46,346 nt of DNA from UBA9410 sp036123635 (GCA_036123635.1 JAZADL010000074.1:1-46346), one strand, 5' to 3'; shown: positions 1 through 7,918, numbered from the stretch's first letter. Program-made: numbers and translations. The notes: generated from the letters alone by a model not told the origin.

Positions 1-238
1 CTAGCACCTGTAACCACTGCGACTTGTCCGGCGAGCGGAGATGTTCGATTCATTTGAGAAGTCCTCCAAGTTCTGGGGGTGTTGCGTCTCTCAGGACAGG
101 ATTCCATCCTCCAGTAGTGAAACGCACTGGTCAAAGTGGCTATCCGGCTGGCTGGTGAGTCCAGTTGAAGTTCAGACACTTCACTTGGGATGCCTCAAGG
201 CCTAGTGCTACCGTCCGCACGCGATTAGGGGGTCCAAC
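1..238. other. Upstream non-coding stretch at the window edge
   Basis: I see no convincing gene here. A purine-rich AGGGGG lies 7-12 bases before the TTG start at 239 and can serve as its ribosome binding site. A short inverted repeat, GAAGT/ACTTC, occurs near 168-183. No clear -10/-35 pair is visible, so the promoter of the following cassette is undefined. Confidence 0.4.
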
Positions 239-1408
239 TTGTCGGACGCAGACAACTCGATCTTCTCGTCCGCGCGTTATTCCGGGACTCGTGCACCGAT
301 CGAAGACGCCACGCCCCTGCCGCCTGACGTCTACTTTTCTCAGGAGTGGTACGACCGCGAGATTGAGACAATCTTCCGGAAGCGTTGGCTCGTCGCTACT
401 CGTGAAGAAGAGATCCCCAATCCGGGCGATTACGTCCGGTTAGACATCGTGGGTGAACCGTTGTTGATCGTCCGCGATGACGAAGGCCAGGTTCGGGCCC
501 TGTCGGCATCCTGTCGCCATCGCGGTTCGGAGTTGATGGCTGGCCACGGGAACTGCCGCAAAATCGTGTGCCCCTACCACGCGTGGACCTACTCGCTTGA
601 AGGGAAGTTGCTTGCGACGCCGTCAATGAAGGAAGCAAGAGGATTTGACAAGTCGGACCACAATCTTCCCAGTGTGCGTGCTGAAACCTGGGGGGGATTC
701 GTATTCATCAACCTTGACCCTGATGCCGTCCCACTAATGGAGTCACTCGGCGGACTCGTTGACCGCCTGGCCAGTTATCGGCTCGAAGAGATGAAGGTCA
801 CCAAAAAATGGGAGAACCAGTTCAACGCGAACTGGAAGATCTGGGTGGAGAACTCCCGGGAGGGCTACCACGTCCCGACCGTGCACCGCGGATCCCTTGA
901 CACCTTCTACCCCGGTGCCGTTCGAACCGTCTTCCAAGCTGAGGGCGAGCCGATGGTGTACACGATCAACAGCAGCGACAACGAAAACGGCCTCTACGTC
1001 CCCCGGAACCACACCCTGCCCTTTGTCGACGGCCTCTCAACCCAAGACAACGAGAGCACCCACTTCATCATCCATTACCCGCACCTCCTCTTAAACGTTC
1101 CTCCCGACCGGATCACGTTTCACCAGTACTTCCCAGAGGGACCCGAATGGACACGGATCATCTCGTGGTGTTGCTTTCCACAGTCCACGATCGACCTGCC
1201 GGAGTTCGAGACCGAAGTCGAGGAGAAGTACTACCCCTCGATGGATGTGTTTCTCGCCGAGGACAAGGGAGTATGCGAGATCGTTCACCGCGGTATCGGC
1301 GGACAACTCGCCAAATTGTCGCAGTACTCGCCGACGGAGGAACGCACCGTTCACGAGTTCTCCAACTACGTGCTCGACCATGTTCTCGGCCCGGCGAACA
1401 GCCGATGA
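239..1408 (+). CDS. Rieske non-haem iron oxygenase, large (alpha) subunit; quaternary-amine-type active site
   Basis: This 389-residue protein has the usual alpha-subunit length and would hydroxylate or N-demethylate a small substrate using electrons from a separate reductase. The Rieske [2Fe-2S] ligands are visible as C92-x-H94 and C111-x2-H114 (CPYHAW). The mononuclear iron site is seen in NWKIWVENSREGYHVPTVH: H211 and H216, with D342 in AEDKG as the likely carboxylate ligand. The bridging residue three before the first histidine is E208, not the usual Asp. Glu at this position is known from the carnitine oxygenase CntA and related quaternary-amine oxygenases, so an amine substrate is an inference. 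The start is TTG with an AGGGGG ribosome binding site. It is first of a tight cassette with RidA- and phosphotriesterase-like genes. No reductase or ferredoxin gene is in the window. Confidence 0.88.
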   Translation: MSDADNSIFSSARYSGTRAPIEDATPLPPDVYFSQEWYDREIETIFRKRWLVATREEEIPNPGDYVRLDIVGEPLLIVRDDEGQVRALSASCRHRGSELMAGHGNCRKIVCPYHAWTYSLEGKLLATPSMKEARGFDKSDHNLPSVRAETWGGFVFINLDPDAVPLMESLGGLVDRLASYRLEEMKVTKKWENQFNANWKIWVENSREGYHVPTVHRGSLDTFYPGAVRTVFQAEGEPMVYTINSSDNENGLYVPRNHTLPFVDGLSTQDNESTHFIIHYPHLLLNVPPDRITFHQYFPEGPEWTRIISWCCFPQSTIDLPEFETEVEEKYYPSMDVFLAEDKGVCEIVHRGIGGQLAKLSQYSPTEERTVHEFSNYVLDHVLGPANSR

Positions 1409-1421
1409 GCAGGACGTTGAA

Positions 1422-1814
1422 GTGACCACCCGCGAGAACATCTCCATACCTAACGTCGCTGAACCAGCCGATCCACGGGCGGGCTCACAATGCACCCGCA
1501 AGGGCAATTTGTTGTTTATCTCCGGCCAGATCGCCTTCGACGACGGAGAACTGGTTGGACCCGACGACCCGCTTGAGCAGTGCCGCCAGTGCCTTCGACA
1601 TATCGAAAGTTACGTCTCTGCAGCTGGCGGAACACTCGATGACGTGGTGTCGCTCGATATCTTCCTCACCGATATCCGATACCGGCCGGCCGCAGGCCAA
1701 GCCCGGGCAGAGTTCTTCAACGAGCCTGGCCCCAGCGCCACGGTCGTGGGCGGAGTAGACCTTGCCTTTGAAGGGCTTCTGGTGGAGATCAGCGCTCGCG
1801 CTGTCCTGTCCTGA
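1422..1814 (+). CDS. RidA/YjgF/UK114 family protein lacking the catalytic arginine
   Basis: The 130-residue product matches RidA-fold enamine/imine deaminases in length and pattern: an N-terminal strand, LFISGQIAFDD at about 31-41, and a C-terminal LVEISARAVL. The GTG start lies 13 bases after the upstream stop; a longer open frame to the left overlaps the Rieske gene and is not credible. In active RidA an Arg sits in a P-x-R-[ST] motif near residue 105. Here the segment reads GPSATVV, so A106 replaces it, although the glutamate E122 is kept. Rid subgroups lacking this Arg are not 2-aminoacrylate deaminases, so the role is probably another hydrolysis or binding step in the same pathway. It is co-transcribed with the Rieske gene and the next gene. 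Confidence 0.85.
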   Translation: MTTRENISIPNVAEPADPRAGSQCTRKGNLLFISGQIAFDDGELVGPDDPLEQCRQCLRHIESYVSAAGGTLDDVVSLDIFLTDIRYRPAAGQARAEFFNEPGPSATVVGGVDLAFEGLLVEISARAVLS

Positions 1815-1819
1815 AAACC

Positions 1820-2884
1820 ATGAAAGACGGGTGGGCGCAGACTGTTCTGGGACCGGTTGACGCCACAGATCTCGGCATCACACTGGCTCACGATCACGTC
1901 CTCATGGACGGTTCGTTCATGTATGTCGATCCACCAACCAGTGCCGATCAGCATCTCGCCGACGAGCAGATCACGCTCGATAACCGGGGTTGGGTTGCTT
2001 ACCACTGGACGTCAAGTCACCACAATGTGCATCTCGATTCCGAGGAGGTGGCAATCACAGAGTTACAGCGGTTCGTCGCTGCTGGCGGACGCACTGTCGT
2101 GGATCCCACCAACAAGGGCCTTGGCCGCGATGCGGAACCCCTCGTCCGCATCGCGAAAGAAACAGGCGCCCACATCATCATGGGTTCCGGCTACTACCTG
2201 GGCGGCACGCACCCTCACGACATGAGTGACCGGGCGATGGAATCCATTACTGAAGAGATCGTGACCGACATCCAGGTCGGGATCGGCAATACCGAAGTGA
2301 AAGCTGGACTGATTGGCGAGATCGGCTGCACGTACCCCTGGCTGCCCAACGAGCAGAAGAGCCTCCGGGCCGCAGTGGCCGCTCAAGTCGAAACCGGAGC
2401 ACCCCTCATGGTTCATCCCGGCCGTGACCCAGCATCGCCCGTGGAGATCGTGGAGATCGTGGATCAGGAAGGTGGCGACCTCAACCGCACGATCATCTGC
2501 CACATAGACCGCACCTGCACCGACCGGTCCTGGCTCAGCGACATGGCGGCCACTGGCTGCTATTTGGAATACGACCTGTTCGGTAACGAGAGCTCGTGGT
2601 ACCCGCCCAACCCGAAAGTCGACATGCCCTCTGACGCCGAACGAATGGAGGTCGTGCTCTGGCACTTTGAACAGGGCCTAGAGGGCAAGGTGCTCCTGTC
2701 ACACGACATCGCCACCAAGCATCGGCTTCACGCTTACGGCGGTCTCGGATACGACCATCTGCTCACCAACGTCGTACCCCGTCTGCGCCAGCGGGGATTA
2801 TCCGAAGCAGAGGTCAACACGCTGGTAATTGATAACCCGGCTCAGATATTCGGATTTTCATTACCGGAAGGATCTCTGAGGTGA
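1820..2884 (+). CDS. Phosphotriesterase-family metal-dependent hydrolase (PHP/lactonase-like)
   Basis: This 354-residue protein is an amidohydrolase-superfamily TIM barrel of the phosphotriesterase family. Metal ligands are visible in barrel order: H24-x-H26 (LAHDHV), a bridging acid at E167 (GLIGEIGC), H199 (MVHPGRD), H228 (ICHID) and D296 (LSHDIATK). In classical phosphotriesterases a carbamylated lysine bridges the metals; here the position is Glu, as in the E. coli homology protein Php. Family members include lactonases, esterases and amidases, so the natural substrate is not a phosphotriester by default. The ATG starts 5 bases after the RidA-like stop, consistent with one transcript. It could hydrolyse a lactone, ester or amide produced after the Rieske step, which is inference. 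Confidence 0.85.
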   Translation: MKDGWAQTVLGPVDATDLGITLAHDHVLMDGSFMYVDPPTSADQHLADEQITLDNRGWVAYHWTSSHHNVHLDSEEVAITELQRFVAAGGRTVVDPTNKGLGRDAEPLVRIAKETGAHIIMGSGYYLGGTHPHDMSDRAMESITEEIVTDIQVGIGNTEVKAGLIGEIGCTYPWLPNEQKSLRAAVAAQVETGAPLMVHPGRDPASPVEIVEIVDQEGGDLNRTIICHIDRTCTDRSWLSDMAATGCYLEYDLFGNESSWYPPNPKVDMPSDAERMEVVLWHFEQGLEGKVLLSHDIATKHRLHAYGGLGYDHLLTNVVPRLRQRGLSEAEVNTLVIDNPAQIFGFSLPEGSLR

Positions 2885-2924
2885 AGGTTGCATTTAGGGC
2901 GTCGCTCAATCTGCTGTGATTAGA

Positions 2925-2942
2925 CCGGTGAGAGACCACCGG
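2925..2942 (+). other. Inverted repeat immediately before the DUF1295 gene
   Basis: CCGGTG (2925-2930) and CACCGG (2937-2942) form a 6-bp stem around a 6-base loop. The stem ends 8 bases before the GTG at 2951, so in RNA it would cover the region where a ribosome binding site should be. No T tract follows, so it is not a classical terminator. Confidence 0.35.
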
Positions 2943-2950
2943 CCGGTGCC

Positions 2951-3814
2951 GTGAAGACCTCTGCCTCCGTCCTAGTTGTCGGCGTCTCGATCCTGGTCGG
3001 AGTTCTTGTGGCTCTCGCTGGGAGCTCCGGGGGCCTTCGATGGAGCGGCTTCCCGATCTTCGCGTGGGGCGCTCTCCTGATCTTCTTGGTGCAGTGGGCC
3101 GTGTTCGTTCCTTCATGGTTTGCCCACACGGAGCACTTCTTCGACTTGACGGGGTCTCTCACATATCTCGCCGTTATCACCCTCACCCTGCTCTCCCGTG
3201 GCCCCGTGACTCCCTATTGCCTGCTGGTTGCTGCCATGGTCGCGATTTGGGCGTTACGGCTTGGGACGTTCCTCGCGGCTCGCGTCAGAGCCGCTGGTTC
3301 CGACTCCCGATTCGATGTCATGAAACACCGGTTCGCCTGGTTCCTTATGACCTGGACGCTGCAGGGACTCTGGGTTCTGTTGACCGCCGGGGCAGCCTTA
3401 GCCGCCATCACCAGTTCCGAAGACCGACAAATCGACACCCTGGCCCTCCTAGGGATAGGACTCTGGGCGTTTGGCTTTGGCATCGAGGTCACAGCCGACG
3501 AGCAGAAGCGCAGGTTTCGTGCACGGCCCGAGAACTTGGACCGCTTCATCGCTACTGGTCTCTGGGCGAGATCCCGGCATCCCAACTACTTCGGAGAGAT
3601 CCTCCTCTGGTTTGGTGTGGCCATCACGGCCTTCCCTTCACTTTCGGGTTGGAGCACGGTGACCTTGGTCTCGCCCCTCTTTGTCTGGTTACTCCTGACT
3701 CGGGTCAGCGGAGTCCCGCTCCTCGAGGCGACGGCCGATCGGCGTTGGGCCGGAAACCCGGAGTACGAGGCCTACAAGGCGGCCACCCCACTACTCCTGT
3801 TCAGGGTGCGATAG
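2951..3814 (+). CDS. DUF1295 / steroid 5-alpha-reductase-like membrane protein
   Basis: The 287-residue product is an integral membrane protein with about six to seven hydrophobic segments. It carries the DUF1295 signature: WALRLGTFLAAR at about 100-111, EVTADEQKRRFR at 179-190 and SRHPNYFGE at 208-216. The SRHPNYFGE block resembles the C-terminal cofactor-binding part of steroid 5-alpha-reductases and isoprenylcysteine methyltransferases. Reductase activity on a lipid or steroid-like enone is plausible but not shown. The GTG start at 2951 begins 66 bases after the hydrolase stop, so it may or may not belong to that operon. It converges with the minus-strand PPOX gene. Confidence 0.85.
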   Translation: MKTSASVLVVGVSILVGVLVALAGSSGGLRWSGFPIFAWGALLIFLVQWAVFVPSWFAHTEHFFDLTGSLTYLAVITLTLLSRGPVTPYCLLVAAMVAIWALRLGTFLAARVRAAGSDSRFDVMKHRFAWFLMTWTLQGLWVLLTAGAALAAITSSEDRQIDTLALLGIGLWAFGFGIEVTADEQKRRFRARPENLDRFIATGLWARSRHPNYFGEILLWFGVAITAFPSLSGWSTVTLVSPLFVWLLLTRVSGVPLLEATADRRWAGNPEYEAYKAATPLLLFRVR

Positions 3815-3906
3815 ATGATCCAGCCGATTCCGAGGTGCTTGTAGTCGCCTAGATGTCGAAGTTCGTCGAGCTCTGAGATGACCAGGTGCCCGACTCGGGC
3901 GTCTAG

Positions 3907-4341
3907 CTAGCCGCGGGAATCAGACGGTCTGGCGGTACCGAGATGGGCGCTGGCCAAGATCCTGCTGGCTTCGATCAGGACAACTCTTCGGTCGTCGCCG
4001 CGATCCTTCGGGGGCCGATAACGGGCGGTATACGCGGCGATTGCATCGGCGCAAATTCCCGGATCGCTGGTTACCCGGGCGACCCCTTCGATGGTGAGCC
4101 AGCGCCCACCATCGACCTGGCAGATGGAACCAAGGAGGTGCCCTGACTCGAGCAGTCTCACTTTCACGCTTCCCGACCACGTGATGACTCGGGCCGATCC
4201 CGTGTCGCCGTCCCACGTGAAGCCCACCGGCGTGGAGTGGGGACGGCCGTTGGGTCTCACGAGAGTGAGTACGGCCAGGTGCCGCTCTCCCACGAAGTCC
4301 TCGAACGCAGGCCCGGGATCTGGAAGTGAGAGCGTCGTCAT
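3907..4341 (-). CDS. PPOX-class flavin/F420-dependent oxidoreductase-like protein
   Basis: The 144-residue product fits the split beta-barrel fold of the pyridoxamine-5'-phosphate-oxidase-like superfamily. Visible features are HLAVLTLVRPNGRPHSTPVGF near 20-42, where the RPNGRPHSTPV loop is typical, and a central strand KVRLLESGHLLGSICQ. In actinobacteria such small single-domain proteins often bind F420 or FMN and reduce or bind small aromatic substrates; which cofactor is used here is inference. It has its own ATG, and its upstream region contains a 31-bp tandem repeat. It is convergent with the DUF1295 gene, with a 92-bp gap holding only a short GCCCG/CGGGC hairpin (3888-3900). Confidence 0.8.
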   Translation of the reverse strand: MTTLSLPDPGPAFEDFVGERHLAVLTLVRPNGRPHSTPVGFTWDGDTGSARVITWSGSVKVRLLESGHLLGSICQVDGGRWLTIEGVARVTSDPGICADAIAAYTARYRPPKDRGDDRRVVLIEASRILASAHLGTARPSDSRG

Positions 4342-4409
4342 GCTTGGAGGCTCAGCCGGCCCGGTACACCGGTAACCATCCAGCTGACTTGTGAAGGCCA
4401 GTGAACTGT

Positions 4410-4482
4410 CGAGGGTGCCGCTGATCGAGCTCCAGTTGGACGAGGGTGCCGCTGATCGAGCTCCAGTTGGACGAGGGGGCCG
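4410..4482. repeat. 31-bp tandem repeat, two full copies and a partial third
   Basis: Two identical 31-base units (4410-4440 and 4441-4471) begin CGAGGGTGCCGCTGATCGAG and end with CTCCAGTTGGA. A third copy begins at 4472 as CGAGGGGGCCG and breaks down. The repeat lies in the gap between two minus-strand genes (4342-4531), upstream of the PPOX start. The period is not a multiple of three, and no gene is supported here. Confidence 0.9.
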
Positions 4483-4531
4483 TGGTTGATGCCAAGAGCG
4501 GCGGCCACGAGTGGTTTACAGAAGGGAATGA

Positions 4532-4981
4532 TCAACACGTGGGGCCTTCCTCGAGTATGCCGGCGAGTCGCCGGAGGTTCCGTCGCCAGATAAACGCCAG
4601 GACCGGGCGTGCCAGTGCAGCGGTCACGCAGCCCCCCGCCCACAAGGGAAAGGAGAGTTCTTCTTCCCAGATAAAGGTCGTCCCGCCGTCGGTCTGGTCT
4701 TCGAGGCGGAACCTACCGACTCCGGTGACGAGGCCATGATGCTTGACTCCCATCAGACGGCCCTCCTCCCAGTCGGTGACGGCCATCCGGTCGAGCGTTC
4801 GGAGTGGTCCGACTCGGGTCTCGCACTCGAACGTCGTCCCCACTCCACTTACTTGCTCCGAGGTAAGGCGAATCTTGGCGGCATCTGCCATCCAGTCAGA
4901 GTGCCGACGGACGTCCGCAACCGCCTCCCAGACGACATGCCGGGGGACACCGATACTGATGCTCGATACGAATTGGGCCAT
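4532..4981 (-). CDS. SRPBCC (START-like) domain protein
   Basis: This 149-residue protein has the SRPBCC/polyketide-cyclase layout: SSISIGVPRHVVWEAVADVRRHSDWMADAAKIRL at the N terminus, a middle ECETRVGPLRTLDRM segment and a C-terminal amphipathic helix (LARPVLAFIWRRNLRRLAGI). Such domains form hydrophobic ligand pockets. The open frame extends much further upstream, but that part overlaps the divergent epimerase gene, so the ATG at 4981 is the natural start. It is divergent from the TIGR01777 gene across 119 bp. In other bacteria SRPBCC and TIGR01777 domains occur as fusions or neighbours, so a shared function is plausible. The ligand is unknown. Confidence 0.8.
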   Translation of the reverse strand: MAQFVSSISIGVPRHVVWEAVADVRRHSDWMADAAKIRLTSEQVSGVGTTFECETRVGPLRTLDRMAVTDWEEGRLMGVKHHGLVTGVGRFRLEDQTDGGTTFIWEEELSFPLWAGGCVTAALARPVLAFIWRRNLRRLAGILEEGPTC

Positions 4982-5100
4982 CAATCCACTCCTCGGAACT
5001 CCAAGTTGGTGGTGGCGATCTGGCGAACGCCGCACATATTGTCTTAGGAGTTCGCTGACTGCCCATCCGCTGGCGTCGCATCTACGAGGAGGAAAGTGGT

Positions 5101-6003
5101 ATGCGTACGGTTGCGGTGACTGGCGCCTCGGGGCTGATCGGAACCGCCCTGACAGCTGCCTTGGAGAAGCGCGGTGACCGGGTTGTCCCCATCGGCCGAC
5201 GCCCAACCGATGGTGGCGTGGTCTGGGATCCGGGTGCGCGCCAGATTGACGAGACAACCCTCGACGACATTGACGCCGTTGTCCACCTGGCAGGTGAGCG
5301 TATCGATGGCCGGTGGACGGCAACCAAGAAGCGGAGGATCCTCGACAGCCGCGTGGAGGGAACTGAGGTACTGGCCGGAGCATTGGCCAACCTGGATCAC
5401 CCACCGGCTGTCGTGGTGTCGGCCTCCGCAATTGGCTTTTATGGCGACCGCGGTGACGAAGAACTCACCGAGGATTCACAGCCGGGGACCGGCTTCCTGG
5501 CTGAGGTTTGCGAACGCTGGGAGGCGGCGGCAGCACCGATTGCCTCGCCCGACACTCGCCTCGTGCTGGCCCGAACCGGCATCGTGTGCACACCCGACGG
5601 TGGCGCACTAGGACGGATGCTGGCCCTGACCCGACTGGGCCTTGGTGGCCGTCTCGGCAACGGTCGGCAGTGGTGGCCATGGATCACGCTCGAGGACGAA
5701 GTTCGGGCCCTCCTCCACCTGTTGGACACACCAATCGTCGGCCCTTTGAACCTGGTAGCGCCCGGAATCTGCCGCAACGCCGAATTTGTTCGCTCCCTCG
5801 CACGGGCTCTCCGGCGTCCAGCGGTGCTCCCAGCGCCCGCCCTGGCACTACGAGCCGCCCTCGGTGAGATGGCGAACGGGCTGCTGTTAGCCAGCGCCAG
5901 GGTTCGACCCGCCCGCCTGGAGGACTCTGGGTTCAAATTCAAGTCCCCGGACCTCGCCTCGGCAATAACCGAGTTGCTTTCTCCGGGTCGGCCGAGGTTC
6001 TGA
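5101..6003 (+). CDS. TIGR01777-family NAD-dependent epimerase/dehydratase
   Basis: The 300-residue product is an atypical extended SDR. It opens with VAVTGASGLIGTAL (nucleotide-binding TGASGLIG at 7-14) and has HLAGERIDGRW near 62-72, SASAIGFYGDRGDEELTED (YGDRG-type motif) and a C-terminal DUF1731-like region ending AITELL. This matches the YfcH/SulA-related TIGR01777 family, whose biochemical role remains unclear. A strong ribosome binding site, GAGGAGGAAAG, ends 5-6 bases before the ATG. It is divergent from the SRPBCC gene. A 240-residue open frame on the opposite strand is a high-GC shadow. Confidence 0.9.
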   Translation: MRTVAVTGASGLIGTALTAALEKRGDRVVPIGRRPTDGGVVWDPGARQIDETTLDDIDAVVHLAGERIDGRWTATKKRRILDSRVEGTEVLAGALANLDHPPAVVVSASAIGFYGDRGDEELTEDSQPGTGFLAEVCERWEAAAAPIASPDTRLVLARTGIVCTPDGGALGRMLALTRLGLGGRLGNGRQWWPWITLEDEVRALLHLLDTPIVGPLNLVAPGICRNAEFVRSLARALRRPAVLPAPALALRAALGEMANGLLLASARVRPARLEDSGFKFKSPDLASAITELLSPGRPRF

Positions 6004-6073
6004 CAACTCGACACTTTTCTGTGTAGGACACCGAAGTTCGAGCTCGCCAGTCCGCCGCCGGCCAGGAAACCGG

Positions 6074-6811
6074 TCAGGCCAAGGTGAGGCCTCCGTCGAT
6101 GACTACCACGTCTCCTGTCTGATAGCCGGTGCGGAGTATCCCGAGCACCGCTGCCGCACAATCTTCAGGCGTTGCTGAGCGACCGAGTGGAGCCCGTTCG
6201 GAAACCGCCTCATGGATTGCATCCCAGGTCTCTGTCCACGGTGTCTCAACGAGCCCTGGGGCTACGGCATTCACCCGGATCTCGGGGCCAAGAACGTTCG
6301 CCATGAGACGGGTGAGGTGGTTGATGGCCGCTTTTGAAACCGAGTAAGGGATGGAGCTCCCGACTGCCCGGAGTCCGGCGATCGAGGTGATATTCACGAT
6401 GTTGCCGTCACCGCTGGCCTTCAATGCCGCGACTGAGGCCCTGCTGAGATACCAGGTGCCGAAAAGGTTTACATCGATTACGCGCCGAAACACCTCCTCG
6501 GAAACAGATCCAAGATCCTGGTGTGGGATGAGCTGCGTATAACCGGCGTTGTTAACGAGGATGTCGAGTTGTCCGAAGGTTTCGAGGGTCGCTTCCACCA
6601 GTCCGATGCATTCGGACTCGCTGCTTATATCGGCGCGGTGGTAGCAGGTGGAGTTGCCCAACTCGGAAGCCAGAACTTTTCCGGCTTCTACCGAGGAGGA
6701 GGAGTTGAGAATGACCTTCGCTCCGGCTGCAACGAGCAGACGTGCCGTGGCCTCACCTATCCCGCTCGTGGATCCCGTGACAATCGCGACCTTGTTGTCG
6801 AACTCGCCCAT
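6074..6811 (-). CDS. Short-chain dehydrogenase/reductase (SDR), classical type
   Basis: The 245-residue protein has the full classical SDR set: TGSTSGIG (12-19), NNAG (87-90), catalytic S143, and YSVSK with Y156 and K160. It ends in the usual GDVVVIDGG-LT-LA pattern. It resembles FabG/glucose-dehydrogenase-like oxidoreductases, and the substrate (3-oxoacyl, sugar or steroid type) cannot be told from sequence. It is convergent with the epimerase gene (70-bp gap). Its start is separated by only about 17 bp from a tRNA-derived remnant on the opposite strand. Confidence 0.88.
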   Translation of the reverse strand: MGEFDNKVAIVTGSTSGIGEATARLLVAAGAKVILNSSSSVEAGKVLASELGNSTCYHRADISSESECIGLVEATLETFGQLDILVNNAGYTQLIPHQDLGSVSEEVFRRVIDVNLFGTWYLSRASVAALKASGDGNIVNITSIAGLRAVGSSIPYSVSKAAINHLTRLMANVLGPEIRVNAVAPGLVETPWTETWDAIHEAVSERAPLGRSATPEDCAAAVLGILRTGYQTGDVVVIDGGLTLA

Positions 6812-6828
6812 CGGGCCTCCACTCGTAT

Positions 6829-6888
6829 CTGTTGAGCGTGCACCCTTACAAGGAGAGGTCGGAGGTTCAAGTCCCTTTGCACTCGCCA
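6829..6888 (+). pseudogene. Truncated, decayed tRNA-Val(TAC) 3' half
   Basis: The segment reads like the 3' half of a tRNA: GAGC (D-stem 3' strand), an anticodon loop CTTACAA with TAC at 6847-6849, GGTC as variable region, the invariant T-loop TTCAAGT, and an encoded CCA at 6886-6888. Loop and neighbouring bases match those of bacterial valine tRNAs. It cannot fold properly. The anticodon stem has two mismatches, the T stem GGAGG/CCCTT is poor, and no matching 5' acceptor strand or D-arm 5' half exists upstream. It is best read as a relic, possibly an attachment-site copy left by an integration event. No integrase is visible. Confidence 0.55.
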
Positions 6889-6906
6889 GAAAACACTGTG
6901 GTCAGA

Positions 6907-6925
6907 GGGCCACTACAGGTGGCCC
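6907..6925 (+). other. Perfect 7-bp hairpin
   Basis: GGGCCAC (6907-6913) and GTGGCCC (6919-6925) form a perfect 7-bp stem with loop TACAG. No T tract follows on either side, so termination is uncertain. It lies just downstream of the tRNA remnant and upstream of the desaturase gene. Confidence 0.45.
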
Positions 6926-6979
6926 GAACTAGTCTCTCGAGTAGCGGATTGTGATGCCTGACCGAGAGGCTGGAGGGCT

Positions 6980-7918
6980 GTGGGACCAAGAGTCGGACCG
7001 GATCGGTTGTTGTACGAACGGCGTGTCATAGCGCCCTACACGGGAGCGATCGGCTGGCGGAGTTTGTTCAACATCGCGTGGTGTGTGTCCGGCTGGGTGC
7101 TGGTCGTCAGTCTCGAACTCGCCGGGAAGATTCCGTTGTGGCTGGGGATGTTTCTTGCTGCTGTATTCCTCCAGGCCTGCTACATGCCTATGCATGAATC
7201 GGTTCACAAGACGCTGTCAGGAGGAAGACGCTCACTGGTATGGGTTGATCGAACGGTCGGGGCATTGGCCGGATGGCTGCTTTGTGAGTCGTTCAAAGCA
7301 CACCGGATCACACATTTGAAACACCACACCCACACAAACGATGAGGCCGATCCTGATGTCCTGAACTCAAAGGGGTCACCCCGTCAGATACTCGGCCGAG
7401 TGGTGGCTGGAACCATGCTCTACCCGCTTGGGCCACTTTTCGCTGCGGTCCCGCCACTACGACGCCTGATCCCTAGCGGCTTGGCGACCCGGATGGGGCA
7501 CATGGCTGAACTTCGTGGTCCGGAGGCGGGGGCGGCGGCCCGCCCGGTAGCCCTCAGCCACTTCGCGCTACTCCTCCTTGGCACAATTTTCGGCTATGGA
7601 GAGTTGGTCTGGCTGCTCTGGTATCTCCCAGCATGGGCTGCCAGGTTCTGGTTGTCGCTGGTGTTTGGTTGGCTTCCCCATCACCCGCACACCGAAACAG
7701 ACCGTTATCGCGATACCAGGGTGTTTACCTTTTTCGGTTCGACGTTCCTGATTCGGGGACACGACTATCACCTCTTGCACCACCTATTTCCGGTCGTGCC
7801 CCACTACCGGCTGCGGGCATTGTGGCGCGACATTGGCGAACACCTCAGCGAGCAGGGGGCGAGGATCGAAGGCCGTGCCGCCCGTTCCTTGTCGACGGAT
7901 TCGGTCGCGACAACTTGA
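6980..7918 (+). CDS. Membrane fatty-acid desaturase / hydroxylase family protein
   Basis: The 312-residue protein carries the three histidine boxes of the membrane di-iron desaturase family: H72-x3-H76 (MHESVH), HLKHH at 112-116 with further H108 and H118, and HLLHH at 264-268 (HDYHLLHHLFP). Hydrophobic segments lie around 28-47, 53-70, 140-158 and 192-230. The family includes acyl-lipid desaturases and carotenoid hydroxylases/ketolases. The DADPD-like spacing after the second box (DEADPD) fits either, so I keep the call general. The start is uncertain: GTG at 6980 has GGAGGG too close for a normal ribosome binding site, and a TTG near 7007-7010 is an alternative. Confidence 0.82.
   Translation: MGPRVGPDRLLYERRVIAPYTGAIGWRSLFNIAWCVSGWVLVVSLELAGKIPLWLGMFLAAVFLQACYMPMHESVHKTLSGGRRSLVWVDRTVGALAGWLLCESFKAHRITHLKHHTHTNDEADPDVLNSKGSPRQILGRVVAGTMLYPLGPLFAAVPPLRRLIPSGLATRMGHMAELRGPEAGAAARPVALSHFALLLLGTIFGYGELVWLLWYLPAWAARFWLSLVFGWLPHHPHTETDRYRDTRVFTFFGSTFLIRGHDYHLLHHLFPVVPHYRLRALWRDIGEHLSEQGARIEGRAARSLSTDSVATT

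Noticed and set aside
5439..6161. Long minus-strand open frame (240 residues) opposite the TIGR01777 gene
   Set aside because: Arg/Ser-rich composition and full overlap with a clear epimerase gene mark it as a high-GC shadow.
6829..6888. Functional tRNA gene
   Set aside because: There is no 5' acceptor strand or D-arm 5' half, and anticodon and T stems are mismatched.
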